This document shows positions 31,633 through 42,388 of a stretch of DNA of 64,000 nt, piece after piece (position 1 is the stretch's first letter; every line of letters starts with the position of its first letter). The notes under the pieces were generated by a model, which worked only from the letters and a program-made list of their open reading frames with translations, searched no databases and was not told the origin of the DNA. Made by a program: the position numbers and the translations under genes. The stretch is from Dendrocalamus latiflorus (lineage: Eukaryota > Streptophyta > Magnoliopsida > Poales > Poaceae): NCBI GenBank assembly GCA_017311315.1, contig CM029626.1, forward strand, positions 32,802,597-32,866,596, given 5' to 3'.

Positions 31633-33216
31633 TTTTACACTCTGCAGAGGTTGTACAACTTTACCCACAAGAGATAAATTATCCTAAAAGTCAACACGCT
31701 TCCTTTGGCATGAGACCCAGATAAAATATCACAAAGCCTTTACCTTACTCTAATCTAGCTAGATACCACCCGCTGAGGTTTCACCGCAGGTAGGCTAACT
31801 GCCCGAACCGAAGCCCCCTCTTGCGCCATATGAGTACAGTAAATCCCTGTCCCTCACTGTGAATAACCAGTCCATCCCTGGCACCCACTTTCCACTGGTG
31901 GCACCTAAACTAGACTATCATAAGTTAGTCAGCTAGGTCGTACCCATATAGACTTGTGGTTGTACGGTTAATGCTCAGTCTGGACAAACACAAGCGTCGG
32001 TACTTAATTGACTAGGGTGGAACATACACTTAACAAGATCTCGTGCTTCCTGCACCAATCCAAACCAACCATCCACCCTAATCTAAACCAACTTTCACAT
32101 TTTAGTTTATTTTAAAAGAACAGTGGTAACTCCAATTATCACTAAATTTGTAAACACAAGGGTATTACAAGAATTCATAATTTCCCATTTGCAAGATTTA
32201 TGAGGTATTCAATAGCATGGCTAAGCATTGTTCTACCACTCTAATACCAACAATTTAAATATATTATTCATTAATGAGTCAAAGGAATTTCTAGGGTTGC
32301 AAAGGTACATGGCATTCAAATTCAATTGAGGGCATAACAAGGTTGGATATAACTAATGCCTTAAGATTTGAACTAATATTTTATATAAATAGCAATGCAC
32401 ATAATTTGAAATAATTAAAACATTTTAAAATCATAGGTTCGAGATGATCAAAGGAGACTTGCCTTCTTAAGTGCTGGCTGGTTCTTCTTGCTGCGACTCG
32501 ACGAAATCCTCAGCGACGGCGGAATCTACGCGCGAGAAGACAGACAAACAAAACAAATAAAAAATCAAACAAAAAATTAAATAAAATTAAAAAATTAAAA
32601 AGAGTCCATAAATGGACAGCTTAGGATTTTAGAAAAATTTAGAAATTTGAACGGCTCAAATCAGAGTTAAAAAATGAGAAAGTTATGGCTTCCGAAAGAT
32701 TTAAAGGAGGGAAAAAGGAAAAAGCCGACTTTCGGGAATTATTTTTGCACTGAAAAATGCTATTTATGACGTCAGCCATTTTGAATATTCCGAGCGGGAA
32801 AAATAATTTGAATGACCGGTGGGCCCGGTCTACCGTGGACCGTATCCACGGACCACGGGGTTCGCCGACGTGGCACACCGGCCACATGGCGCCATGCGGG
32901 CGCGAGGTGGCGGCCACGTGGCTGTCCACGCGCGCACAACCGGCCACGCGGGCGGCGCGCACGGGCGGCTCGGGAGGAGCACGGCCGACGGCCTCGCCGG
33001 CGGCCGGAGGCGGGGGCTGCGAGCGGCGGCGGGGATGAGGGGAGGCGGCGGCACTCACCGGCGGCGGCGGCGGCGGAGGTTTGGGTGGCCGGCGGCGGCG
33101 CTAGGAGGCGGCGGCGGTGAGGCGACGGGAGGCGGTTTTTGGAGGTGGCGGCGGCGCCGAGAAAGGGAGGACAAGGGGCGGTGGGAGGCAGTGGTGAAGG
33201 AGGGAGTGGAGGGGGG

Positions 33217-33223
33217 TTTTATA
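33217..33223 (-). promoter_or_regulatory. Tekay LTR TATA box
   Basis: TATAAAA on the minus strand between C/T-rich tracts. It is present only in the 3' LTR; the 5' LTR deletion spans this site. Confidence 0.7.
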
Positions 33224-34091
33224 GGCGAGGAGGGGAGGGGGAGGCCGGCCATTTTGGAGCTTGCCGGAGTTATTGCTCCCGCAATTAGGGGACTTAAATT
33301 GAGGGGAAACGGCCGGCGGAATGGCGGGGAGTAATAGAGCATTCGTTTCCACTCTTTAATCGGGATTTTATGGGGAAGAAACGCGGGATTTTAAAGCTCA
33401 TTTTCGGTTTTAATGGTGGAGGAGAGAGAGGGTGGGAGGAGGAAGAAGGTGAGGTTGAAGAAGGATATGACATATGGGTCCCATGTGTCATAGAGAGTGA
33501 GAGTAAATGAAGGGGTACGGGCCGTCGGATTCGCGACACGTGGCAAGTGGATGGATGAGGGCCTTTGGATTTTATGAAGGGGTAAGTGATCATGTGTGGC
33601 TAGGATTAAAACGTGAGAGAGAGATTGATTTAATCTGAGAGCGACACGTGGCGGAATAGGATTAGTTTGATTTTTATTTTCGGAATAAATTTCAGCAATT
33701 ACTAGAAACTTTATAAATACTTCGAAAATTAATATTTAATGTCTAAAAATTCCAGAAAAATCATAAAATATTCCTGGAATTATTTTAGACTTAGTAAAAA
33801 TATTTTTAATTTCAGATTTGAATTTAATAATTTTATAAAATACTTTTTAGCTTTGAAAATTGATTTTAAATTTCAGAAAATTCTCAAATATTATTTAAAA
33901 ATTTAGGAAAGGCTAGGAAAAATATAATTTTCCCTTTTTGGCTTTAATAAAATATTTTAAATACATTTTCTTGCTTTAAATTTTGAAATAAAATCCAGAA
34001 AATCAAATAAAAGTCGAGTAAAATCCAATTACTTTAAAATAGTTAATTTGAATTTAAATTTTTCCAGAAAGCCAAATTTTGGGATGTTACA

Positions 34092-34106
34092 AACCTACCC
34101 CCCTTA
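34092..34106 (-). other. Tekay polypurine tract
   Basis: TAAGGGGGGTAGGTT in minus sense, directly before the 3' LTR. It is identical in its last 14 bases to the LARD-1 tract at 925-938 and overlaps the stop codon that would end the chromodomain. Confidence 0.88.
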
Positions 34107-34247
34107 GAGAGAATCTCGACCCCGAGATTCGGACGGACTGGGAAAGAGGTCAGGGAACTCTGCTCTTAAATCTTCTTCACGCTCCCAAGTTGCTTCTGAT
34201 TCAGAATGATTGCTCCACTGTACTTTACAGAACTTGATGATCTTGCT
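34104..34247 (-). pseudogene. C-terminal chromodomain part cut off by a stop codon
   Basis: In frame after the TGA at 34248-34250 there are 47 more codons before TAA at 34104-34106. They include KFCKVQWSNHSESEATW and EEDLRAEFPDLF, the typical second half of a chromovirus chromodomain. The domain would help direct integration to certain chromatin; here it would be made only by readthrough. Confidence 0.8.
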
Positions 34248-37200
34248 TCACGTACTACGCTCTGCTTCCTCCAATATCTTGACTGGATACTCTGGGTATG
34301 TCAAGTCCTCCTTTAAGTTCACTTCCTCTAGACGCATCTGCTCTTCTGGCACTCTGAGACACTTTCTTAGCTGGGATACATGAAAGACGTCATGCACCTT
34401 CGACAACTGAGGTGGAAGCTCTAGCTGGTAAGCAACTTCTCCCTTTTTCGCTATAACAGGAAAGGGTCCAATGAATCTAGGAGCAAGTTTTCCACTGACT
34501 CCAAAACGTCTCATTCCCTTGAGAGGTGACACTTTCAAATAAACATGATCTCCAGGTACAAACTCTAATGTTCTTCGACGATTGTCCGCATAGCTTTTCT
34601 GCCTGGTTTGAGCTGTTTTTAACCTGTCCTGGATCAGACGAACTTGTTCCTCTGCCTGCTTCAACACATCTGGTCCAAACACTTGTCCTTCTCCGGTTTC
34701 TTTCCAATACAACGGTGTCCTGCATTTTCTGCCATACAAAGCTTCAAACGGAGACATCTGTAAGCTGGATTGATAACTGTTGTTATAAGAAAACTCCGCA
34801 TAGGGCAGACTTTGATCCCAATTAGCCTTGTTTGCTAGAACACAAGCTCTCAACATATCTTCCAAAATTTGGTTTACTCTTTCTGTTTGACCATCTGTCT
34901 GTGGATGATATGCTGTGCTAAAATTCAGATTTGTGCCCAAAAGTCCTTGTAATTTATGCCAAAATCTTGAGGTGAATTGAGTACCTCGATCTGACACAAT
35001 CTTCTTTGGAACTCCATGCAAACACACGATTCTGGACATATACAACTCTGCGAGTCTATCTCCAGAGTATGTGGTCTTTACTGGAATGAAATGAGTGACT
35101 TTTGTCAGACGATCCACAATAACCCAGATCGAATCATGCCCTAGTTTTGTTCTCGGTAATCCAGTTATGAAATCCATACCAATCTCTTCCCATTTCCACT
35201 CAGGTATCTGCAAGGGTTGCAAAAGTCCGGCAGGTCTCTGATGTTCAGCTTTAATCCGCTGGCACACATCACACAAAGCTACATGCTCTGCAATCTCTCT
35301 TTTCATACTTGACCACCAATACCTTTCTTTGAGATCTTGGTACATCTTTGTACTTCCAGGGTGAATTGAGTATGCAGATTCATGGGCTTCCTTCAGGATT
35401 AACTCCTTTATTTCCTTCTTTTCAGGTACGATAATTCTTTTCCCAAACCATAGGATACCCTCTTCATCTTCTGAAAATCCTGGTGCTTTTCCTTTCTTCA
35501 TGTTTTCCTTCATTTCCTTGACGTACTTGTCCTCCTTTTGAGCTGTCTTTATCTGGTCCTCAAGAGTTGGCTGGACCTCCAAAGTTGCCAGGAATCCTTC
35601 CTCTACTACTTCCAAGTTGAGCCGCTGGAATTCTTCTTGAAGTGCAGGCATACTGTCCTTTATCCACAACTTATTACAGTAACTCTTTCTGCTCAAGGCA
35701 TCAGCTACTACATTGGCCTTTCCCAGATGGTAATGTATTCCCACATCATAATCCTTTATTAGCTCAAGCCATCTCCTTTGTCTCATATTGAGATCAGGTT
35801 GGGTAAAAATATACTTCAAACTTTTGTGATCCGTGTAGATCTCACAACGGTTACCGATCAAATAATGCCTCCATATTTTTAAAGCATGCACCATGGCAGC
35901 AAGCTCTAGATCATGAGTTGGGTAATTCTCCTCGTGAGGTCGCAATTGCCTTGAAGCATAAGCTACTACCTTTCTTTCTTGCATCAAAACACAGCCTAAT
36001 CCTTGCCTTGAGGCATCACAAAAGACTTCAAAATCCTTTCTAATATTCGGAAGGGTTAACACTGGTGCAGAAGTTAGCCTTCTCTTTAGTTCTTGAAAAC
36101 TGTCCTCACACGATTTACTCCATTCAAACTTCTTTTCCTTCTTTAGCAACTGGGTGAGAGGTCTTGCCAGCTTGGAGAATCCTTCAATAAAGCGACGATA
36201 GTAACTAGCCAATCCCAAAAAGCTTCTGATCTCAGATACTGACTTAGGTTGTGTCCAATTGAGCACATCATTTACTTTATCGGGGTCTACGGATACTCCT
36301 CCTGCAGAAATCACGTGACCCAAGAAAGCCACTTTCTTCAACCAAAACTCCCACTTGCTAAATTTGGCATACAATTGGTTTTCTCTGAGCTTTTCCAAAA
36401 CTATCCTCAAATGTTCTGCATGTTCTTCCTCATTCTTGGAGTATATCAAAATATCATCGATGAATACAACCACAAACTTATCCAAATATTCCATGAACAC
36501 CTTATTCATCAGATTCATAAAATATGCTGGGGCATTGGTTAGACCAAAAGACATCACGGTATACTCATACAATCCATAACGGGTAGCAAATGCTGTCTTG
36601 GGTATGTCCTCTGGTCTTAACTTCAATTGGTGATAACCTGATCGAAGATCAATCTTAGAGAATACGCATGTTCCTTTCAACTGATCAAACAGATCGTCTA
36701 TTCTAGGCAAATGGTACTTGTTCTTAATCGTCACATCATTCAAGGATCGATAATCCACACACATGCGAAGACTACCATCTTTCTTCTTTACTAGCAGTAC
36801 TGGTGCTCCCCAGGGTGACGAGCTTGGTCTTACAAAACCTTTATCTTGGAACTCTTCAATTTGCTTCTTAACTTCTGCCAAGTCATTTGCAGACATACGA
36901 TAAGGTCTCTTGGATATTGGAGCTGTACCAGGTACTAGGTTGATGACAAACTCTACTTCCCTATTTGGCGGCATTCCGGGTAAATCTTCAGGAAACACAT
37001 CTGGGTATTCACTTACTATAGGCACCTTTTCCAAAGTTACTTCCTTCAAACTGTTCAGCCCACACTTATTCCGAGAAGACGTGTTTGACTTATACCTTAC
37101 TTGGATTCCATCCGAGTTGGTAATAGTGACAGCACGATCGGCACAATCAATCTGTCCTTTATACTGGGTTAACCAATCCATACCAAGTATGACATCTAGG

Positions 37201-38579
37201 CTCTTGGAATCTATTATAATAAGATTCGCTAAGAATTTTACTCCATTTATATCCACAGTTGCGCTAGGGCAAACTGTGTTAGTCCTCATTTCCTTCCCAG
37301 GGGACTGGACTAGCATAGGGTTCTTAAGCAACCGCACATCCCAATTATATCTTTCAACAAAATCTTTTGACACAAAAGAATGCGAAGCTCCAGAATCAAA
37401 TAATGCTGTTGCAGGTACTGAGTTGACAAGGAACTTACCCAGAACTACGTCTGGTGCATCTTGGGCTGCCTCCGCAGTGACATGGTTAAGATGTCCTCTG
37501 CTCATCGTCTGCGGAGTCCTTGGAGTTTGCGGTGCCCCACGGCCTTGACCTGCAGTTGGAGCTCGCACTGGTGTAGTCCCCAAGTTGAAACGAACGGGAG
37601 TTACAGCTGGGCGCTTCTGGGGACAGTTGCTGGCATAATGCCCCATGTTCTTGCAGTTGAAGCACTGCACTCCTGCCGCTGAAGTCTTGTTCTGATGTGG
37701 TTGGCCACCATTGCCTGCTCTGGGAGCTTGCGGATTTGGATGAGGTCCTGCCGATGGTGTTCTTGGCACACTTGGCATTGAGGGCCTGTTGAATTGAGGA
37801 GGATTGGGGCGAAACCGATAACTGCTTGCTCCCTGCTGAGCTTGGAACTTTCTCTTCCGAGTCTCGTACAGTTGACGTTGGGCATCTTCTTGCACGAGAG
37901 CCTTGTTCACCATGTGCTGGAAAGTTGGGTAGTCATTGGACACTAGCTGCACCTTGATATTGGGATCAAGTCCCTGCATGAACCTCCAGATCTTGGTTGC
38001 ATCTGAGGTGACATCCTCTGGCGCATACCTGGACAATTGGGTGAACTTGTTCAGGTATTCTGAAACACTGAGGTTTCCCTGCTGCAGTTGGTAGAATTCC
38101 CTTTTCTTCATTTCCATTATTCCCGTAGGAATATGTGCAGTGCGGAAAGCCTCCACAAACTCATCCCAAGTGATGGTTTGTACATTTTGATGGGCGGCGC
38201 AGTAGTTTTCCCACCAATTAGCAGCAATTCCTTTGAGTTGGTGAGCAGCATACAACACCTTCTCGTGGTCATTGCACTGAGCCAAGTTCAACTTCCTTTC
38301 CACATCCTTGACCCAATCGTCTGCCTCCAAGGGGTCCACTGATCCAGCAAACGTAGGAGGTCTGGTCCTCATAAATTCTCCCAACTTAGACTGTGGAGCT
38401 TGGTTGGGTGCCTGCGGAGCTTGCTGCACTTGGTTTTGAGCTAAGGCTTGCAGAAGCTGCATTTGCATGGCCATCATCTGTTCCAAGTTGGGCGCTTGAG
38501 CAGGAGGGGGTGGAATGTTGTCCTCTGGTTGAGCGTTGGGGTTACGGCTACTGCCCGGGTTGCTCCTTGTGTTCACCAT
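34248..38579 (-). CDS. gag-pol: Tekay gag-pol polyprotein (1443 aa)
   Basis: A single long frame, as usual for this lineage. Rough residues: gag 60-240; CCHC knuckle CFNCKNMGHYASNC 306-319; protease ALFDSGASHSFVS near 392; RT 560-740 with VVFIDDILIYSKN near 706; RNase H from FCDAS near 853; integrase with HPGSTKMYQ/CDVCQ zinc part 1073-1106 and core D in GMDFITGLP, D in VSDRGTQF, E in QTERVN; GPY/F-like GPFPVIAKKGEVAYQLELP. The start MVNTRSNP is the usual style for this family. It ends prematurely inside the chromodomain. No other break is visible, so it may encode a working protein apart from targeting. Confidence 0.95.
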   Translation of the reverse strand: MVNTRSNPGSSRNPNAQPEDNIPPPPAQAPNLEQMMAMQMQLLQALAQNQVQQAPQAPNQAPQSKLGEFMRTRPPTFAGSVDPLEADDWVKDVERKLNLAQCNDHEKVLYAAHQLKGIAANWWENYCAAHQNVQTITWDEFVEAFRTAHIPTGIMEMKKREFYQLQQGNLSVSEYLNKFTQLSRYAPEDVTSDATKIWRFMQGLDPNIKVQLVSNDYPTFQHMVNKALVQEDAQRQLYETRKRKFQAQQGASSYRFRPNPPQFNRPSMPSVPRTPSAGPHPNPQAPRAGNGGQPHQNKTSAAGVQCFNCKNMGHYASNCPQKRPAVTPVRFNLGTTPVRAPTAGQGRGAPQTPRTPQTMSRGHLNHVTAEAAQDAPDVVLGKFLVNSVPATALFDSGASHSFVSKDFVERYNWDVRLLKNPMLVQSPGKEMRTNTVCPSATVDINGVKFLANLIIIDSKSLDVILGMDWLTQYKGQIDCADRAVTITNSDGIQVRYKSNTSSRNKCGLNSLKEVTLEKVPIVSEYPDVFPEDLPGMPPNREVEFVINLVPGTAPISKRPYRMSANDLAEVKKQIEEFQDKGFVRPSSSPWGAPVLLVKKKDGSLRMCVDYRSLNDVTIKNKYHLPRIDDLFDQLKGTCVFSKIDLRSGYHQLKLRPEDIPKTAFATRYGLYEYTVMSFGLTNAPAYFMNLMNKVFMEYLDKFVVVFIDDILIYSKNEEEHAEHLRIVLEKLRENQLYAKFSKWEFWLKKVAFLGHVISAGGVSVDPDKVNDVLNWTQPKSVSEIRSFLGLASYYRRFIEGFSKLARPLTQLLKKEKKFEWSKSCEDSFQELKRRLTSAPVLTLPNIRKDFEVFCDASRQGLGCVLMQERKVVAYASRQLRPHEENYPTHDLELAAMVHALKIWRHYLIGNRCEIYTDHKSLKYIFTQPDLNMRQRRWLELIKDYDVGIHYHLGKANVVADALSRKSYCNKLWIKDSMPALQEEFQRLNLEVVEEGFLATLEVQPTLEDQIKTAQKEDKYVKEMKENMKKGKAPGFSEDEEGILWFGKRIIVPEKKEIKELILKEAHESAYSIHPGSTKMYQDLKERYWWSSMKREIAEHVALCDVCQRIKAEHQRPAGLLQPLQIPEWKWEEIGMDFITGLPRTKLGHDSIWVIVDRLTKVTHFIPVKTTYSGDRLAELYMSRIVCLHGVPKKIVSDRGTQFTSRFWHKLQGLLGTNLNFSTAYHPQTDGQTERVNQILEDMLRACVLANKANWDQSLPYAEFSYNNSYQSSLQMSPFEALYGRKCRTPLYWKETGEGQVFGPDVLKQAEEQVRLIQDRLKTAQTRQKSYADNRRRTLEFVPGDHVYLKVSPLKGMRRFGVSGKLAPRFIGPFPVIAKKGEVAYQLELPPQLSKVHDVFHVSQLRKCLRVPEEQMRLEEVNLKEDLTYPEYPVKILEEAERST

Positions 38580-38863
38580 CTGAAGCAGTTTCCAGGATTA
38601 GCAAAAGGTAAGAGGGAACTAGCATAGGTAAGAGATTAGGGAGACTAAATAACATCCCAAGCCAACTCACAAAGAGAAACAAGCAACTACTTAGGGAAAA
38701 CTTTTATTAAAAACAAGATAAATTCAGGGATGGCTGCACCACAAGTGCACATAGGCTTGGTACAGTCCATCTAACACACCAAAATATAATAAAGCGTTCT
38801 AAGGACGTGGACATTTATTTGGGTACTACTGACTCAACTAACTACTCCTACTGACTCAACTAA

Positions 38864-39751
38864 CTACTCATCCTCCACGACGATGCGCTCCTCTGGATCC
38901 TCCTCTGGATCCTCCTGGCGCTCGTTCACATGGTGCCGCGAACAATCACACTCGGCCGAGGCACGGTTACGACTTGAGACAGTCGACCGAGAACGAGAGC
39001 GAGAGCGGAAAAGCTTGCGTCTCTTGCTGGGTTCGCCGATGTTGATGTCGGGTAGAGGACTCGGGCGTCGCACCTTCTTCCGTGCTGTGAGCCTAGTGAG
39101 GAGTCCCGAAAGTCGAGCCGGTGCCGGGTTGTTGGGGATGACAGCTGGTACGGGAGAAGACGGCGTGTAATCAACTGTAGCTTGGGGACGTCTTAGCTCG
39201 AACTCTGCAGCCTGACTCTGGCGAAGCTGAGCACGAAGAGTGTCGGAGTGCTGATAGCTAGAAGTGAGCAGCATCCGTAGCTGTCCAATCTCCTCCAAAG
39301 CTCTAGTATAAGTGACTTCCATCGCCTGTGTGATCTCTATCTGGTGCGACAGTCGAGGGTCATCAACTGGAATATCAAAGGGATCTGGATACCTCTGTCC
39401 TGCCCTGGGGTTGATGAAGAAGCAAAAAGGAGACTGGTGCACGGCATCCTTATGCAGATGGCACAACTCATCCAAGGCAAGGCGTGCTGCATCCTGGACG
39501 GCATCGAAACAGCGGGACCGAGGATGCTTGATGGGGTATTTGTGGGAGTTGAATTCCCCTTCCCGTGCATACAGGAATACCTCCATGGTCCAAGAGTCAC
39601 GGTCCAGGATACGAGTCTTCTGCCCCCTGAAAATGGGCGGCTGACGGTACTCCAGGCACTGCATAAGCTGACGAAGGAGGCTAGCAAATGCTCCAGCGTC
39701 TTCACCATGAGAGTAGTAGTCCCACGGGGCAGCAGAGGTTGAATCGGCCAT
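38864..39751 (-). CDS. ORF0: extra Tekay ORF upstream of gag (295 aa), function unknown
   Basis: Lies between the primer site and gag on the same strand, 284 bp before the gag start. It begins MADSTSAAPWDYYSH. The N-terminal ~140 residues look globular (PPIFRGQKTRILDRDSW, MEVFLYAREGEFN, QDAARLALDELCHLHKD). The middle is helical (EEIGQLRMLL...LRAQLRQSQ) and the C-terminus is rich in RS/SR dipeptides (RSRSRSRSTVS) and then acidic (DPEEDPEERIVVEDE). An extra ORF upstream of gag has been described in some rice gypsy elements; I do not recognise a known domain. The intact frame in an element with young LTRs suggests it is maintained. Confidence 0.75.
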   Translation of the reverse strand: MADSTSAAPWDYYSHGEDAGAFASLLRQLMQCLEYRQPPIFRGQKTRILDRDSWTMEVFLYAREGEFNSHKYPIKHPRSRCFDAVQDAARLALDELCHLHKDAVHQSPFCFFINPRAGQRYPDPFDIPVDDPRLSHQIEITQAMEVTYTRALEEIGQLRMLLTSSYQHSDTLRAQLRQSQAAEFELRRPQATVDYTPSSPVPAVIPNNPAPARLSGLLTRLTARKKVRRPSPLPDINIGEPSKRRKLFRSRSRSRSTVSSRNRASAECDCSRHHVNERQEDPEEDPEERIVVEDE

Positions 39752-39945
39752 CTACAAAGTTGAAATAAAAGAGAAGATTAGTAAAAACAATTTAGTGAAT
39801 GAATATAAAGACAAGAACGAGATACTAAGTAAGAAGAGAGTAGAAGCAAAGAGGCTTATATATTTTTAATATACCCTTTTTAAGAAAATATGAGTCCTTA
39901 AGGTTTTACCATTTTCTAATCTAGGTCACGTCCTACAGTCAAATT

Positions 39946-39958
39946 GGCTCTGATACCA
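39946..39958 (-). other. Tekay primer binding site, initiator tRNA-Met type
   Basis: TGGTATCAGAGCC in minus sense, 4 bases inside the 5' LTR boundary at 39963. Confidence 0.92.
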
Positions 39959-39962
39959 CCTC

Positions 39963-42383
39963 TGTCGGGACCCCGGATTTTCGAACCCGGACCCTCTGTG
40001 TATTACTGCACTAGTCCCAGATCAAAGCTAGTGCACACAGTTAAACAGAAATGAATACATAACCAGCAACGCTTTATTACAATATTAAAGAGTACTGACC
40101 ACCAGGTCTCATTATTACATTAGAGGTTTCAAGACCTCACACAATCAAAACACAGCGGAAGCATGGTAAATTCAAGATAGACCCATCAAGATGCCACAGG
40201 TAGTTGACTGGGGAAGCGCGACCTAGCTCTCCGGGAAGAATCCATCGCAGCCGCAGGCGAAGCAGTAGTCGTAGCCACCTTCTTGAGCTTCGCAATCTTC
40301 TGAGGTTTATTTTTAAGTGTAGCATGTGAGTACATAAAGTACTCCGCAAGTCTTGGGAAAAATGCATAGATGCAAGGCTTGACAAAGGAAGGCTATATGG
40401 CTCTTTTGCACAAAGTAATGTTTTAATTTCAATTACTACTAATTATTTTCGAAGGCATCAATTTAATAAAGTAAATGTTTTAACAGAACTAACATTAACT
40501 TACTAGTGAAGGTTCCATCTACCAACACTAGCTTAAACAACTTGAACAAGTTTAATACTGCGGGTTACATCCACCCTCTCTGGCTCCAACTGCCAGGATA
40601 CCCTTCCGAGAGTTCCCTCCACTCTCGGAATACAAAACTTTTGATTTTAAAACAAAACCAGAAATCTACCATGTGCATGCATTCCTTGCCCGGCCTTGAC
40701 CGTGGGCACAGCTATTCGAATAGTTTTACACTCTGCAGAGGTTGTACAACTTTACCCACAAGAGATAAATTATCCTAAAAGTCAACACGCTTCCTTTGGC
40801 ATGAGACCCAGATAAAATATCACAAAGCCTTTACCTTACTCTAATCTAGCTAGATACCACCCGCTGAGGTTTCACCGCAGGTAGGCTAACTGCCCGAACC
40901 GAAGCCCCCTCTTGCGCCATATGAGTACAGTAAATCCATGTCCCTCACTGTGAATAACCAGTCCATCCCTGGCACCCACTTTCCACTGGTGGCACCTAAA
41001 CTAGACTATCATAAGTTAGTCAGCTAGGTCATACCCATATAGACTTGTGGTTGTACGGTTAATGCTCAGTCTGGACAAACACAAGCGTCGGTACTTAATT
41101 GACTAGGGTGGAACATACACTTAACAAGATCTCGTGCTTCCTGCACCAATCCAAACCAACCATCCACCCTAATCTAAACAACTTTCACATTTTAGTTTAT
41201 TTTAAAAGAACAGTGGTAACTCCAATTACCACTAAATTTGTAAACACAAGGGTATTACAATAATTCATAATTTCCCATTTGCAAGATTTATGAGGTATTC
41301 AATAGCATGGCTAAGCATTGTTCTACCACTCTAATACCAACAATTTAAATATATTATTCATTAATGAGTCAAAGGAATTTCTAGGGTTGCAAAGGTACAT
41401 GGCATTCAAATTCAAGTGAGGGCATAACAAGGTTGGATATAACTAATGCCTTAAGATTTGAACTAATATTTTATATAAATAGCAATGCACATAATTTGAA
41501 GTAATTAAAACATTTTAAAATCATAGGTTCGAGATGATCAAAGGAGACTTGCCTTCTTGAGTGCTGGCTGGTTCTTCTTGCTGCGACTCGACGAAATCCT
41601 CAGCGACGGCGGAATCTACGCGCGAGAAGATAGACAAACAAAACAAATAAAAAATCAAACAAAAAATTAAATAAAATTAAAAAAATTAAAAAGAGTCCAT
41701 AAATGGATAGCTTAAGATTTTAGAAAAATTTAGAAATTTGAACGGCTCAAATCGGAGTTAAAATTAGAAAGTTATGGCTTCCGAAAGATTTAAAGGAGGG
41801 AAAAAGGAAAAAGCCGACTTTCGGGAATTATTTTTGCATTGAAAAATGCTATTTATGACGTCAGCCATTTTGAATATTCCGAGCAGGAAAAATAATTTGA
41901 ATGACCGGTGGGCCCGGTCTACCGTGGACCGGATCCACAGACCACGGGGTTCGCCGACGTGGCACACCGGCCACATGGCGCCATGCGGGCGCGAGGTGGC
42001 GGCCACGTGGCCGTCTAAAATTAATATTTAATGTCTAAAAATTCCAGAAAAATCATAAAATATTTCTGGAATTATTTTAGACTTAGTAAAAATATTTTAA
42101 ATTTTAGATTTGAATTTAATAATTTTATAAAATACTTTTTAGCTTTGAAAATTGATTTTAAATTTCAGAAAATTCTCAAATATTATTTAAAAATTTAGGA
42201 AAGGCTAGGAAAAATATAATTTTTCCTTTTTGACTTTAATAAAATATTTTAAATACATTTTCTTGCTTTAAATTTTGAAATAAAATCCAAAAAATCAAAT
42301 AAAAGCCGAGTAAAATCCAATTACTTTAAAATAGTTAATTTGAATTTAAATTTTTCCAGAAAGCCAAATTTTGGGATGTTACA
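39963..42383 (-). repeat. Tekay 5' LTR with ~0.8 kb internal deletion
   Basis: Matches the 3' LTR except that sequence equivalent to about 32929-33729 is missing, joined at GGCCGTC|TAAAATTAATA near 42015. The lost part includes the TATA box and likely transcription start. The palindrome is retained at 40712-40723. Confidence 0.9.
40712..40723. other. conserved palindrome CTATTCGAATAG (Tekay 5' LTR)
   Basis: Exact copy; one of two within this element. Confidence 0.7.
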
Positions 42384-42388
42384 TCATT

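Larger units (their letters stand above)
30872..34091 (-). repeat. Tekay 3' LTR, full length (3220 bp)
   Basis: TG...CA termini. It holds the TATA box (33217-33223), a GC-rich region around 32820-33180, a GC-type splice-donor-like site at 32457-32465 and the conserved palindrome at 31621-31632. Frames over the GC-rich part are not genes. Confidence 0.92.
30872..42383 (-). mobile_element. Tekay (chromovirus) LTR retrotransposon, nearly complete
   Basis: Bounded by TGTCGGGACC (30872) and TGTTACA (42383) with perfect TSD TCATT (30867-30871, 42384-42388). In minus sense: 5' LTR, initiator-Met primer site, ORF0, gag-pol, polypurine tract, 3' LTR. Over the ~2.4 kb shared by the LTRs I count by eye roughly 25-35 differences, suggesting a fairly young insertion. 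The 5' LTR lacks ~0.8 kb with the promoter, and a stop truncates the chromodomain. Confidence 0.93.
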
